Shown here: positions 35,301 to 44,320 of the stretch, piece after piece
Layout: every line of letters begins with the position of its first letter
Position numbering within the stretch: position 1 is the stretch's first letter
Source of the DNA: Phyllostachys edulis
Taxonomy: Eukaryota; Streptophyta; Magnoliopsida; Poales; Poaceae
Length of the DNA stretch: 64,000 nucleotides
Assembly (NCBI GenBank): GCA_036346405.1
Contig: CM070554.1
Span: 47,701,058 to 47,765,057 of the forward strand
Direction of reading: 5' to 3'
Notes under the pieces: generated by a model
What the model saw: the letters and a program-made list of their open reading frames with translations, nothing else
What the model was told of the DNA's origin: nothing
The model's database searches: none
Made by a program: the position numbers and the translations under genes

Positions 35301-35839
35301 GGGCTGATGTTATTGAGTTGAGGAACAGTGGAGGAGGACATTTGTGAAATTCATGTGTTCAGAGGGCTTCGATTTCAATTCTATATGGGGAGCACAATTT
35401 TATTTTCAGTTCATTGAATTGGCATTCGACACAACATGTGTGCCCCGCTTAGCAAGTTCTATCAAGAGCTTGTACTAAGGTGATTAGTCGCATACGGGTG
35501 ATTCAACTCAATAATGTCAACTTGTCAAAAATGTCAATCTTGGTTTACTCGCCAAAGATACCAAAGGAAGTGTGTCATCGCTCGAGGCATCCGAAGGCTT
35601 ATGGGTGACTAAGTCGTGGGTAAAGGTGTACACCCTCGAGGGTTAAAACTATTCAATAGCCGTGTCCACTTTACGCATAACATTGGTTTTGATGGACAAC
35701 AGAGTATAGTTTCTGAAATATTTTTGTCATGGGAATAGGTTCGCATGAACTTGGTGGTTCATGCTTGTTGTTTAGTCAAAGTGGACAGCCACTTTGACAT
35801 TGTCTTGATGTTGTTAAATTCTGTATTTACTTGTTGTTT
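32326..35839 (+). repeat. 3' LTR of element A (3.5 kb, right end missing)
   Basis: Starts right after the polypurine tract. From 35104 it matches window position 1 onward and stops matching after GTTGTTT at 35839, where element D sequence begins. About 630 bp of LTR end is absent. Between 32930 and 33650 it contains degenerate roughly 70-140 bp units with CCATCCGAACGC cores (33028, 33159, 33306). The open frames there are chance products. Confidence 0.9.
33850..33857 (+). promoter_or_regulatory. TATA box of element A 3' LTR
   Basis: CTATAAAA followed by CCCTAGCTCACAC. It lies about 1.5 kb into the LTR, downstream of the dyad-rich repeat block, in the same relation as in B and D. Confidence 0.55.
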
Positions 35840-37174
35840 ACGGCGACGGAGATGAAGACAATGGCGCACGGTGATTTTAGGGTTTCCACTCTCGGGGCTT
35901 TAGAGCTCGATTGAGTGGATGAAATGAGAAATGGGTGAGCGCATGGAGTTTTAAAAGAGAATACGAAGCTCGGGGTGGCCTTTATATAGGTAGAGGGGCG
36001 GAGATTATCAAGGTGAGTTTCGCGCCATGGTCAGTGGCGGAGCTCCACGACGCTGTAACGAAAGCAAATGAGAGTTGGCATGGGCAGGCATGGGTGCGGT
36101 GTTGAATGTCGATGCGACCAGAGTTGCTAAGCCACAAGAAACTACAGCGGTGAGGTCAAAACGGGGCGGCGGAGCTCGTGGAAAGCATACTGGCGCAGGC
36201 CGAGCGAGGTGCACAAGGTCCCTACGCCAGGCCCACCCGCCCATGGCTCAATCAAGCGTAAGTGTTGATTAAATCGTGACTACCGATTAGAAATGAATGG
36301 CTACAATAAATTGTGCCGTTCGATGGTCCGAACGGGCCAACTAACTGGATCGTTCATTTCATAATCAACGGCTCAGATGAAATGTGCTGTTCGGATGGTC
36401 CGAACCGCCCACTTAATCTGAAGTCGTCCGATAAAGATCTAACGGTGCGCCAGATGTAGTTTCATCGGGCGGTCCGATCAAAAATTGAACGACCCAGATT
36501 AAGCAAACGTCGACGGTCTCAACGCCCCAGCTTGATTCGGGCGGTTGGTTTCAGATCCAACTACCACAAGGGTTGTGCTGCTCGGATGGTCCTAACATCA
36601 TATTAGATATGGACGTTGATTTTCAAATCCAACGACCCAAATCACTTGCACTCTTTTGGACTAGTCCGATTGTGAAGAGGGTTGGGTTCAACTGTGGGTT
36701 TTGACTTGAGCCCAAGGAACAAGATGTGCTTTTGGGGTTTTGAATTATCAGCTAATTTCTTTGCCGATTTAATTCACCATCCAAATGAAGTCCAAAATTT
36801 TTGAAATTTTTGTATAGGCTACTGGGCTCAAGTAGTTCCTGTAGTAAAATTTTAGAAGCTAACACCTTCTTGAATTTCTACAAAATTCAAACGAGGTGCT
36901 GATCCTAGGTGTTTGCAATGATTTTCCTAAACAAAATTTCATATAGAAATCTTATTGAATAGTTCCCGGATAACAGCCCCAAACCATTATCTTACTGAGA
37001 GAAATTTTATTTTGTTTTCTATTTCCTTTTAGCACCTAATGTTGTTCAAGTTTTAGTTTTAAAACCAACACAAGATTTTCGTAGAAGGCAAAGTTTAAAT
37101 GCAAATGTTAAATGGAATTTTTCCTAATGCATTTATATTACTTAATCCCAAGATTAGGATTTTGGGATGTTACA
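35840..37174 (-). repeat. 3' LTR of element D, truncated at its end
   Basis: Minus-strand start at 37174, directly after the polypurine tract. Contains a minus TATA box (CCTATATAAA, 35981-35990) and, at 36300-36640, degenerate units of about 70 bp with GGATGGTCCGAAC dyads. It is aligned to 38179-39492. Confidence 0.8.
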
Positions 37175-37345
37175 AACCTACCCCCCTTACAAAGAATCTC
37201 GTCCCCGAGATTCGGTAGGCTCAGAGAAGAAAGAGGGAAATTCGGCTCTAAGGCGGTCTTCTTGTTCTCACGTAGCTTCATCTTCGATGTGGTTACTCCA
37301 CTAGACTTTCAGCATCTTGATGGCACTGCTTCACAGTATGGCGCT
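37175..37345 (-). pseudogene. pol: Chromodomain end, hairpin and polypurine tract of element D
   Basis: The minus strand reads AIKMLKV, stop, WSNHIEDEAT, stop, EQEDRLRAEFPSFLSEPTE, RGRDSL and TAA at 37189-37187. The two stops fall where Del/Tekay proteins have Gln and Trp (KVQW, EATWE), so each is one transition away. The hairpin GAATCTC/GAGATTC (37194-37200, 37207-37213) overlaps the last codons. The polypurine tract AAGGGGGGTAGGTT (37188-37175) precedes the LTR. Confidence 0.8.
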
Positions 37346-38178
37346 GTGGCTTCTTCTAAACTCAAATTGGTTCCTCCCGTAAGATAGGTCCGTTGATATC
37401 CCGCTTCCCAAAGGAACAGCTTTGATGGTCCACTGGCCTCACCTGTACTTAAACCATGGGGCCCGCATGTCATAGGCTCAAGTAAAGTTAACTGTTGAAT
37501 TAACTTAAGGCTTGGTCCCACATGTCAACGACTCATTAGGATCAACTAAATAGTTAAACACTTTGTTAACCCTAATGACAAGATTAGACACGCCGATGAT
37601 GAGCTATGCTGCGCACACCGCAGAGTGCTCACGGCCACGCTACTCACGGCGATGGGGCCACGAGGCAAGTGAGTGATCAAATGGAAACTACACTATTACA
37701 AGACCCAAGCACCGACAAATAAGGGTTTAGGGTGGTGCACCGGCAATGAAGCGGAAGGGTTGTTACAAAGAACGATGACAAGGTAAACAAGCTACGCCAT
37801 GACAAATTAACGCTACAAGATAAGCATCTAGGGACTACTAGGAGTGTACCAAAATGACGTGGAGGGGCCGAGATGGTCCGAGGTGGTTTGTCGACGGTGA
37901 GGTGTGGCGTGAAGTCGGTTGCTCAAGGAGAAGAAGCCCGTGAAGGAGAATGAAATCCAATGATCGTGAAAGCTTCAGGAGTCCCGGCGATGCTTCGTGT
38001 AGAGAATCGGTCCAGAGCTCGTGAAATGCCGACGATGCTTGAGGCGGCGTTCTAGCCAGAGACGAAGAAGAAAGACTCCAATCGAGAGCTCCTGTGGATC
38101 AAAAGCTAAATTGTTTGAGGGAAAGATTCAAGGAGTTAAGGGATGTGATGACGTGATAGAATTGACACCAAACCCTTC
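37346..38178 (-). other. Non-coding remainder between the LTR copies of element D
   Basis: No protein motif is visible. Phrases such as the GGGCCCGCATGTCA / GTCCCACATGTCA type (37458-37527) are common in LTRs, so this may be LTR end or leader of D rather than internal coding DNA. A PBS of the TGGTATCAGAGC type is not seen; TTTGGTGTCAATTC on the minus strand near 38165 is a poor candidate. Confidence 0.4.
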
Positions 38179-39492
38179 ACGGTGCTAGAGACGAAGACAA
38201 TGGTGCACGGTGATTTTAGGGTTTCCGCCTCGAGGCTTTAGAGCTCGATTGAGTGGATGAAATGTCAAATGGGTGAGCGCACGAGTTGGAAAAGAGAATG
38301 TGAAGCTCGGGTGGCCTTTTATATAGGCAAGAGGGGCGAGATTATCAAGGTGACGCTCGGGCAGCCATGGTCAGTGGCGGAGCTCCACGAGGTTGTACGG
38401 CAATGAGAGTTGGCGGGTGCATGGGCAAAGCTATTGAATGTCGATGCGACACAGAGTAGCCGAGCCGCAGAAACCGCGGTGGTGAGGTCAAAACGGTGGG
38501 CGACAGAGTTTCGCGTCATACCGGGCGAGGCCTGGCGCGAGGTGGACGAAGGTCCTTACGCTAGCCCACCAACCGTGGCTCAATCGATGCAATAAGTGTT
38601 GATTAAATCATGACGGTCCGATTAGAAATGAACTACCGTGATGAATTGTGCCGCTCGGATGGTTCAAAGGGCCCAACTAATCTGGATCGCTCATTTCATA
38701 ATCAACGCCAGATGAAATGTGATGTTCGATGGTCCGAACGGCACGCCAATCTGATTCGTCCGATAAAGATCTAACGGTGCATGTGTTTACCGGGCGCCGA
38801 TCAAAAATTGAACGCCCCAGTTGCGCAAACGCTCGATGGTCCGAACATCCTAGTTGATCCGGGCGCTTTGTTTCAGATTCAACGCTCACAAGGGTTGTGT
38901 TATTCGATGGTCCGAACGCACATTAGATCTCGACGTTGATTTTCAAACCAACGACCCAAATCACTTGGCGCTTTTGAACTGGTCCGACAGAAGAGGGTTA
39001 TGCTCAACCGTGGGGTTTTGACTCGAGCCCGAGGAACAAGACAAGCTTTTGGGGTTTTGAATTATCAGCTGATTTCTTTTGCCGATTTAATTCACCATAC
39101 AAATGGAGTCCAAAATTTTGAAAATTTTTGTGTAGGCTACTGGGCTCAAGTAGTTCCTGTAGTAAAATTTTCAGAAGCTAATACCTTTCGTGAATTTCAA
39201 CAAAATTCAAACGAGGTGCTGATCCTAGGTGTTTGTAATGATTTTCCTAAACAAAATTTCAGATAGAAATTTTGTTGAATAGTTCCTGATAACATCTCAA
39301 ACCATTCTCTTACTTAGAGAAATTTTATTTTGTTTTCTATTTCTTTTTTAGCACCTAATGTTGTTCAAGTTTTAGTTTTAAAACCAACACAAGATTTTCG
39401 TAAAGGCAAAGTTTAAATGCAAATATTAAATGGAATTTTTCCTAATACATTTATATTACTTAATCCCAAGATTAGGATTTTGGGATGTTACA
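38179..39492 (-). repeat. 5' LTR of element D
   Basis: Minus-strand start TGTAACATCCCA at 39492, with TATA box CCTATATAAAAGG at 38315-38327 and the same dyad-rich block at 38610-38950. It matches the 35840-37174 copy. Where the LTR ends on the low side is uncertain, because the other copy is truncated at exactly this point. Confidence 0.75.
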
Positions 39493-40223
39493 GTCCAAAA
39501 TTTTACTAAAATATAACTAAAGGGTTACCGGTTCTACCGTGAGGTCAAAAAAATTCAAACGATAAAGTTTTCCTCGCTACTATCAATGTTTCACAACTTT
39601 TTAGGAAAGCAAATGTCATCGCATAATAGATGTGTGCAATGAAACTTTTCTAGCTTTGGAGTGGACTTCAGATAAGTTCTCGTGTTTATATGCTTATAGA
39701 GTTGACCTAGCTTGGTGTAAATTTGTTTGTGGTGCCCAACAAAATTACAAATTGCTAGCTAGCATGCATGATCAGAGGTCGAGTCACGATCCACAAGAAT
39801 CTTGCTGAGCTTAATTTCATACTATCTAGTACTACCTGTGGTTTTTCAAATCAAATTTGTTTTATACCGGGGTGGCGGATGACCGACGGCCTAAAAATCT
39901 AAAAATTCGCTAATTTCGATCGAATTTTCATTTTTTTTTAATTTTTGATTTTATTTTTTTTAAAAAAATCAAATTCAAACAAATTCATTTTTTTTATAAA
40001 ATTCATCCAAACAAATTTTTTAGGGCCGGTTTGTATTCCTTCCGTCCTCATCATCCAGAACCGATTTCACCGATTTTAGGCCAATTTTTCAACCATGAGT
40101 ACTACCAGATGCTGGTTTCATTCATTTCCTCCTCAACATACATGGGTTAAGGTAGCTGAAGATTCCAAATTTTCAAAAACTACAAAACTCTATGAAGTGC
40201 ACAAGTGCGTTAATTGTGCCATA
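39493..40223. other. AT-rich unassigned DNA
   Basis: No gene or clear repeat family. There is a poly-T / poly-A rich patch at about 39925-40020 and a GGGCCGGTTTGTATTCC phrase near 40023 of the kind seen at MITE ends, but I could not find its partner. Confidence 0.4.
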
Positions 40224-40226
40224 TAA

Positions 40227-40538
40227 AGGCATATATAATAGCTTGTCTCTTAGACTGTCTCTAAAGCTCTAACTCATTTATAGACAACCTTAAAGACAAT
40301 ATCTCCAACAAGTTACCTTAAAGACAATGTCTCCAACAAGTTATCTCTAAAATCATTCATTTTCAACACAATTTCTCCTTACACACTCACAATTTATTTA
40401 TGGTTTATGCGTGTCTAGCTTGTCTCTTATATAAGAGATGCCATATCTCTCTCTCTTCACATCCTCTCTCTCTAACTAGACTTTTGAGTGATTTACAGCC
40501 TAAGAGACGAATCGATGTGACCACTATTGAAGATGCCC
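40227..40538. mobile_element. Tourist-like (PIF/Harbinger) MITE, 312 bp
   Basis: The right end, read inward on the minus strand, starts GGGCATCTTCAATAGTGG and continues GTCTCTTAGGCTG. The left end starts AGGCATATATAATAG and continues GTCTCTTAGACTG. Flanks carry TAA on both sides (40224-40226 and 40539-40541), the three-base duplication typical of PIF/Harbinger. A 28-bp direct repeat (40287, 40315) lies inside. It sits in what would be an intron or the 3' flank of the GDSL relic. Confidence 0.65.
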
Positions 40539-40723
40539 TAATACATGTGTACATACATGGTGGCGCCGATTTATGAACTATTAGTCAGAAACCACATGCT
40601 AGACTACAATTTTGAGCTAACCTGACCTCGATCGACACACAGACGATAAGAAATTTAAAGTAATTCTTTTCGAACGAAGCATCCAGTCCAGATCAAGGAA
40701 ATGGAACTTTAGAGGAAAATTAC

Positions 40724-41168
40724 CGAGGTTTCCCAGGTGACGGATGAGCCGCGCCACCGGCTTGTAGTAGTTGGCTTACACGAGCTTCATCGAAGGGTAC
40801 ATGACGCGGGTGCGCCTGACGGCCTCCCCGCAGCATCCGGTTGTGGTACTGCGCAACGCCGTTGAGCCGCTGTAGGCACTCCATCCAGCGGTCATACTCC
40901 GTTGTGTTCACCGTACCGTACTTGGTCAGCGCCATCGGCATGCGCCCCACTGGCGGTGCCCCGTCACCACCACGTACCTCGCCCTTCCTCCACCAACCTC
41001 TGACACACGTGCACAGGCAGAGCTGTATCAAGCGATAGCTCATCTTTCTCGGTGACAACTTGCGAGGAATATATACCTTGACACCTCTGCAGATGGCTTG
41101 CACGACTTCGAACACAGAGGACTTGGCCTGCTCTGTCAGATATAATCTTGACTTTTTAATATTTTGCA
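40724..41168 (-). pseudogene. GDSL esterase/lipase gene fragment with one recognisable intron
   Basis: Minus strand. The first exon piece reads SSVFEVVQAICRGVK and ends at 41077. A GT...AG intron of 77 bp (41076-41000) follows. Joining gives GVK|RLVEEG, then (one extra base) ARYVVVTG. It continues PVGRMPMALTKYGTVNTTEY with DRWMECLQRLNGVAQYHN after it, then another one-base insertion, EAVRRTRVMYPSMKLV, TAA, ANYYKPVARLIRH, and a GT donor at 40723-40722. The PVG.MPMALTKYG and QYHN blocks and the YANYY motif fit plant GDSL lipases (SGNH hydrolases). The catalytic Ser block and the C-terminal Asp/His block are missing. Three frame changes and a stop show it is dead. It is the only host-gene trace I recognise in the window. 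Confidence 0.75.
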
Positions 41169-41397
41169 TGTTAATTGAGTTTGCATGTCAATTACGTGGT
41201 AGAGTTAGTAGAGCTAGTGGTCTGCTAATTAGTTAATAGAGTAATTAGCTAGTGTATGTAGTGGACCTAGTGCATATAGTAGAGGTAGTGGCCTACTTGA
41301 ATGTATTAGTGGGAATGTTACATGTCATATTGTATCTATAAAAAACATTGTAACCAATTTGTAAAGAGATAAGCAATGGAATAATAGAAGAGAGAAA
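41169..41397 (+). repeat. Possible small copia solo LTR
   Basis: Starts TGTTAATTGAG, has a CTATAAAAAACATTGTAACC stretch and ends in an A/G-rich AATAATAGAAGAGAGAAACA, the style of short copia LTRs. No matching target duplication was found, so this is tentative. It interrupts the 5' side of the GDSL fragment. Confidence 0.3.
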
Positions 41398-41525
41398 CAC
41401 TACTAGAAACCCCTATGTTCCCTACCGCTTTATTATTTCCTAGTAGTGGAAATCTAAACCAAGGGAAAGAACATATCCCTATGGTGAAATCAAATGACGA
41501 GAGAAAACATATGTTCCCTATAGTT
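41398..41525 (+). mobile_element. CACTA-like transposon terminus
   Basis: CACTACTAGAAAC at 41398 has the CACTA end sequence. A reverse copy TTTCCTAGTAGTG lies at 41436-41448, so the first 51 bp can fold back. Subterminal motifs resembling ACATATGTTCCCTAT recur at 41411-41426, 41469-41483 and 41508-41522, as expected for transposase-binding repeats. The other end is not seen with certainty; an assembly gap follows at 42690. Confidence 0.5.
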
Positions 41526-41689
41526 TAATGCACCAGAGGAAATCCGGAGGGCGGGCTCGCATGGACTTTGCCAAAGATGGAGGAGGCAGAGGTGGAAATG
41601 TTCCTACAAAGGTAACCGAGAAACCGAGGGACATGAATTTCATTTGCCTCCAAGAAAAAAAAATTAGCGCCATGAATTTTCTCCTCCCA

Positions 41690-42290
41690 AACTCGACCGC
41701 CGCCTCTACCTCCCGCCGCCTCCCAATCCTCCCAAGACACCCCAAAATCTGCCGCCTCTAATCCTCCCGCCTCCCGCCTCCCAAATCCTCCCACACAAGA
41801 GCCTGCCTCGCTTCGCCTCAAATGTCTGCCACCTTCTACCCCCAAACCTCCCGCCGCCATCGGCCACTCTCCTCCGTGAAACCTCCACCCCAAATCCTCC
41901 CCTACATTCCTAAATCCCTCCTCTCACCCCCAAATCCTCCACTCGCCAGATCCGACCGCCTCATCGGCTCCCCGCCTCTGCCGCCTCCTCCCCGCCCTCC
42001 TCCTCCACCACCACCACCACCTCCACCTCCCTCCGCCCTCATCTCGCTCGCCCCACGGTCAGACATCCTCATCCGCCACAATGGCTGGGGCCGGCGACGC
42101 CGACGACGCTCTCCGCCAAGGCCTCGACCACCACCAAGGCCTCCACTGCGCCTCGACCACCGCCTCCCCCATCATCGCTTTCGCCCCACGGTCACAAGAT
42201 CTTCATTGGTCAGCGCCACCGCGCCTGAGGCCAAGGACGCCGACGACGCCTCGCCGCCTCCTTGACCACCGCCTCCTCTCCACCTCCACA
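41690..42290. other. GC-rich Pro/Arg-coding low-complexity tract, possible captured 5' exon
   Basis: High-GC DNA, open in several frames on both strands, with (CCA)n/(CCT)n runs near 41995-42035. ATG at 42081 starts MAGAGDADDALRQGLDHHQG. A phrase CGCCCCACGGTCA appears twice (42049, 42181) together with GACGCCGACGACGC, so part is duplicated. It lies inside the presumed CACTA element, where captured gene pieces are common. No family recognised. Confidence 0.3.
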
Positions 42291-42689
42291 AGGTGTACAT
42301 TGCATATTTCATTTTCATGCAATCAGAGATTAAAAGTCCTGTGAATTTATTGCCACTCTTATCCACGCATCAAGTTTGTAATGTTTCATGTAAATCTTAT
42401 TCCAATTAAAGCTATGCAATGTGGTTCTTAATAAAAAGACGACAAGTCCCTTGCCCCGCAATATGGTTGTCAAGTTTTGGAGATTTTGACTTGTTCTTGT
42501 TCTCACAGTATGAAACACTTATGCGTAATCATTGCACCGCCGAAGAGCAATGCAGATTTGAGATCTAGGTAATATACTTGTTGGTTTAGTTATCAAATGT
42601 GAGATGAACAATATTCTCTTTTCCGTATTGTTTATCCATCCTTCATTTTCTTCGTGAGGCTCGACGCTGCTAGCAATGCTCCTTCACTT

Positions 42690-42789
42690 NNNNNNNNNNN
42701 NNNNNNNNNNNNNNNNNNNNNNNNNNNNNNNNNNNNNNNNNNNNNNNNNNNNNNNNNNNNNNNNNNNNNNNNNNNNNNNNNNNNNNNNN
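42690..42789. other. Assembly gap (100 N)
   Basis: Exactly 100 N, most likely a fixed-size placeholder, so the true distance is unknown. Confidence 0.99.
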
Positions 42790-43930
42790 GATTAGCATTA
42801 CTCATACAACAATTTTGGATCTAAAATCAAAAGGTCATGAAATGAAAACCCACGGCTTTTATGGTCATAATACGCATAAAATCAATGTTTCTTTGCTAGT
42901 GACATTTAACCCCAGTTATGTGGTCATAAGGTTTTATTAAAACCCCATTCTAGCAAAATTTATCCTTACCTCCGGTCATCCCACTTTATGCGGTGAGTCT
43001 TTGGCTATTTCGAATCCACCTTAGAGCTCCCTTTAAATGCGTTGATCTACTCATTTGGTGACCTCACATGCCCAATGCCAACAAGCATCAATGTAAGAAT
43101 CCAGAAGCTAGTAGGCCTTGAGGTTCATGAGGCCTAATGTGCTGACCCGTGTGACCGTGCAAATTAGAGTCAGGTCCTAGGAAATTTTAGGGAACTTTGG
43201 AGTTTTTGTTTTGGATAGTTTTCAATGAAATTCATGACTTTTTAAACAAACTCCATGTAGTGTTTGGAAATCTTGATAGATTCGAAAGTGCAAGACCACA
43301 ACTTGAATTTGGACCCACATATCAAATACATAGGAATCTTTTGGAGATGTATAAAGAGTGAAAGTTTGAGGACAACTTGGACCACGACTGCTAGAGCCAC
43401 CTAACCGCAGTCGTGGCCTTGACCCCCCTAGCGGGGGTGGATGTCGAACCGAGACTCGTCTTCTTGAGTTTTTCTCAAAATTGACATAGTTTAGTTTAAT
43501 ATTACTTTATTTATAGCTTGGAAGTATTTGTAGAACCGAGCTAGCGGTAAGTCATACTTGAAATCCAATTTTATTTGAAATCGACTCATTTTAATGTTTG
43601 ACTAATTAGAGTGTAATTAGAGTAATTTTAAACCAAACCACGAGCCCCACTAACAAGCTTTTTGCAAAGGGGACCTCCTCCCTCGAGTTGAGATATCCTC
43701 ATTTTGAGTTTCCCAACATTTTTGAGTTTCGATTTTGGCCATTTCGAGCAATTAGCGACCTCAATTTTAGTTGACTAGGCTTGGTTTAGTCTATTTCTAG
43801 AGCGGATGGCACTTTGAGCTTGACTTCAACTTGTTCAAGTACAATGTAACCTCAAGTTGATGTTACCTTCATTCTAGGAATTTTTTTAATAATATATTTT
43901 TTATTTAGAATGCGAGAAATAATACTACTT
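42790..43930. other. Unassigned AT-rich DNA
   Basis: No coding motif or repeat recognised on either strand. CTTTGCTAGTG at 42891-42901 could be a CACTA end in reverse, but its flank does not pair with the 41398 end. Confidence 0.4.
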
Positions 43931-43949
43931 TATTTTTTGTCAAAAATAA

Positions 43950-44320
43950 TCACGTGTTGCTCCATGGTTGGGCAACTTGGGCTGAAGTCGCTCAGCGGGT
44001 GGGCGACACATGTCCAGTAAACTTAACCATGGGGCGACTGACCTTCGCCTCCAAGTTGCCATCACGGTGGGCGTTTGGATCCTAGTCGCAATTGATGAAG
44101 TGACTAGGACACCTCTCGCTCAATCTTTGGGCCTTAAATGTTAGCCGTTGGGCGACTAAGCGCTATATCCACATCATCGCGAGGTCGGGCATGAACAATC
44201 GCCATTACGGAACCAAGAAGCGATGGCACGAGAAGAAGAGAGAGAGGAGACAAGGAGATGAGAGGAGAGGATAAGAGAGGAGAGGAAAGGGAGGGAGAAA
44301 AGTGTCTTACATCGGCAGCT
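43950..44320 (+). repeat. Relic resembling the MULE 5' end at 57534-58090
   Basis: Contains GTTGGGCGACTAAGCG (about 44147) and related GTCGCTCAGCGGGTGGGCGAC phrases. These are followed by a TATA-like GCTATATCC and then a GA-rich tract (44220-44300), the same order as in the right-hand MULE. The similarity is short and diverged. Confidence 0.45.

Larger units (their letters stand above)
1..35839 (+). mobile_element. Element A: Del/Tekay-type Ty3/gypsy retrotransposon, outermost of the nest
   Basis: The left edge of the window lies inside the 5' LTR of this element. Its start matches 35104 onward in the 3' LTR, so about 2.8 kb of 5' LTR is missing to the left and the full LTR would be roughly 4.2 kb. 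The internal order is PBS, ORF0-like pseudogene, gag, protease, reverse transcriptase, RNase H, integrase and chromodomain, then hairpin, polypurine tract and 3' LTR. Gag is interrupted at 3893 by element B and resumes in frame at 28300. A MITE sits at 2488-2781. The 3' LTR stops at 35839, so the right end and target duplication are lost. All coding parts are broken, so A is dead. The chromodomain remnant and LTR/PPT style support Del/Tekay. Confidence 0.9.
35840..39492 (-). mobile_element. Element D: internally deleted Del/Tekay-type relic on the minus strand
   Basis: Two direct copies of one sequence (35840-37174 and 38179-39492) both begin, on the minus strand, with TGTAACATCCCAAAATCC. The 1-kb stretch between them holds, next to the left copy, a polypurine tract, a hairpin and the end of a chromodomain. 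The rest of the coding region is missing and no PBS is visible. The left copy ends at the junction with the LTR of A, so no target duplication can be shown. Confidence 0.8.

Noticed and set aside
39493..39497. GTCCA after element D as its target duplication
   Set aside because: GTCCA also follows the matching point in the 5' LTR of A (767-771), but the sequence beyond does not align with the LTR and the left copy is absent, so the match is probably chance.
40724..41168. Functional GDSL lipase gene
   Set aside because: It has frameshifts and a stop, and the Ser block and C-terminal catalytic blocks are missing.
42891..42901. CTTTGCTAGTG as the right end of the CACTA element
   Set aside because: It starts CACTA on the minus strand, but the 3-bp flanks do not match, the subterminal motifs are absent and an assembly gap lies between.
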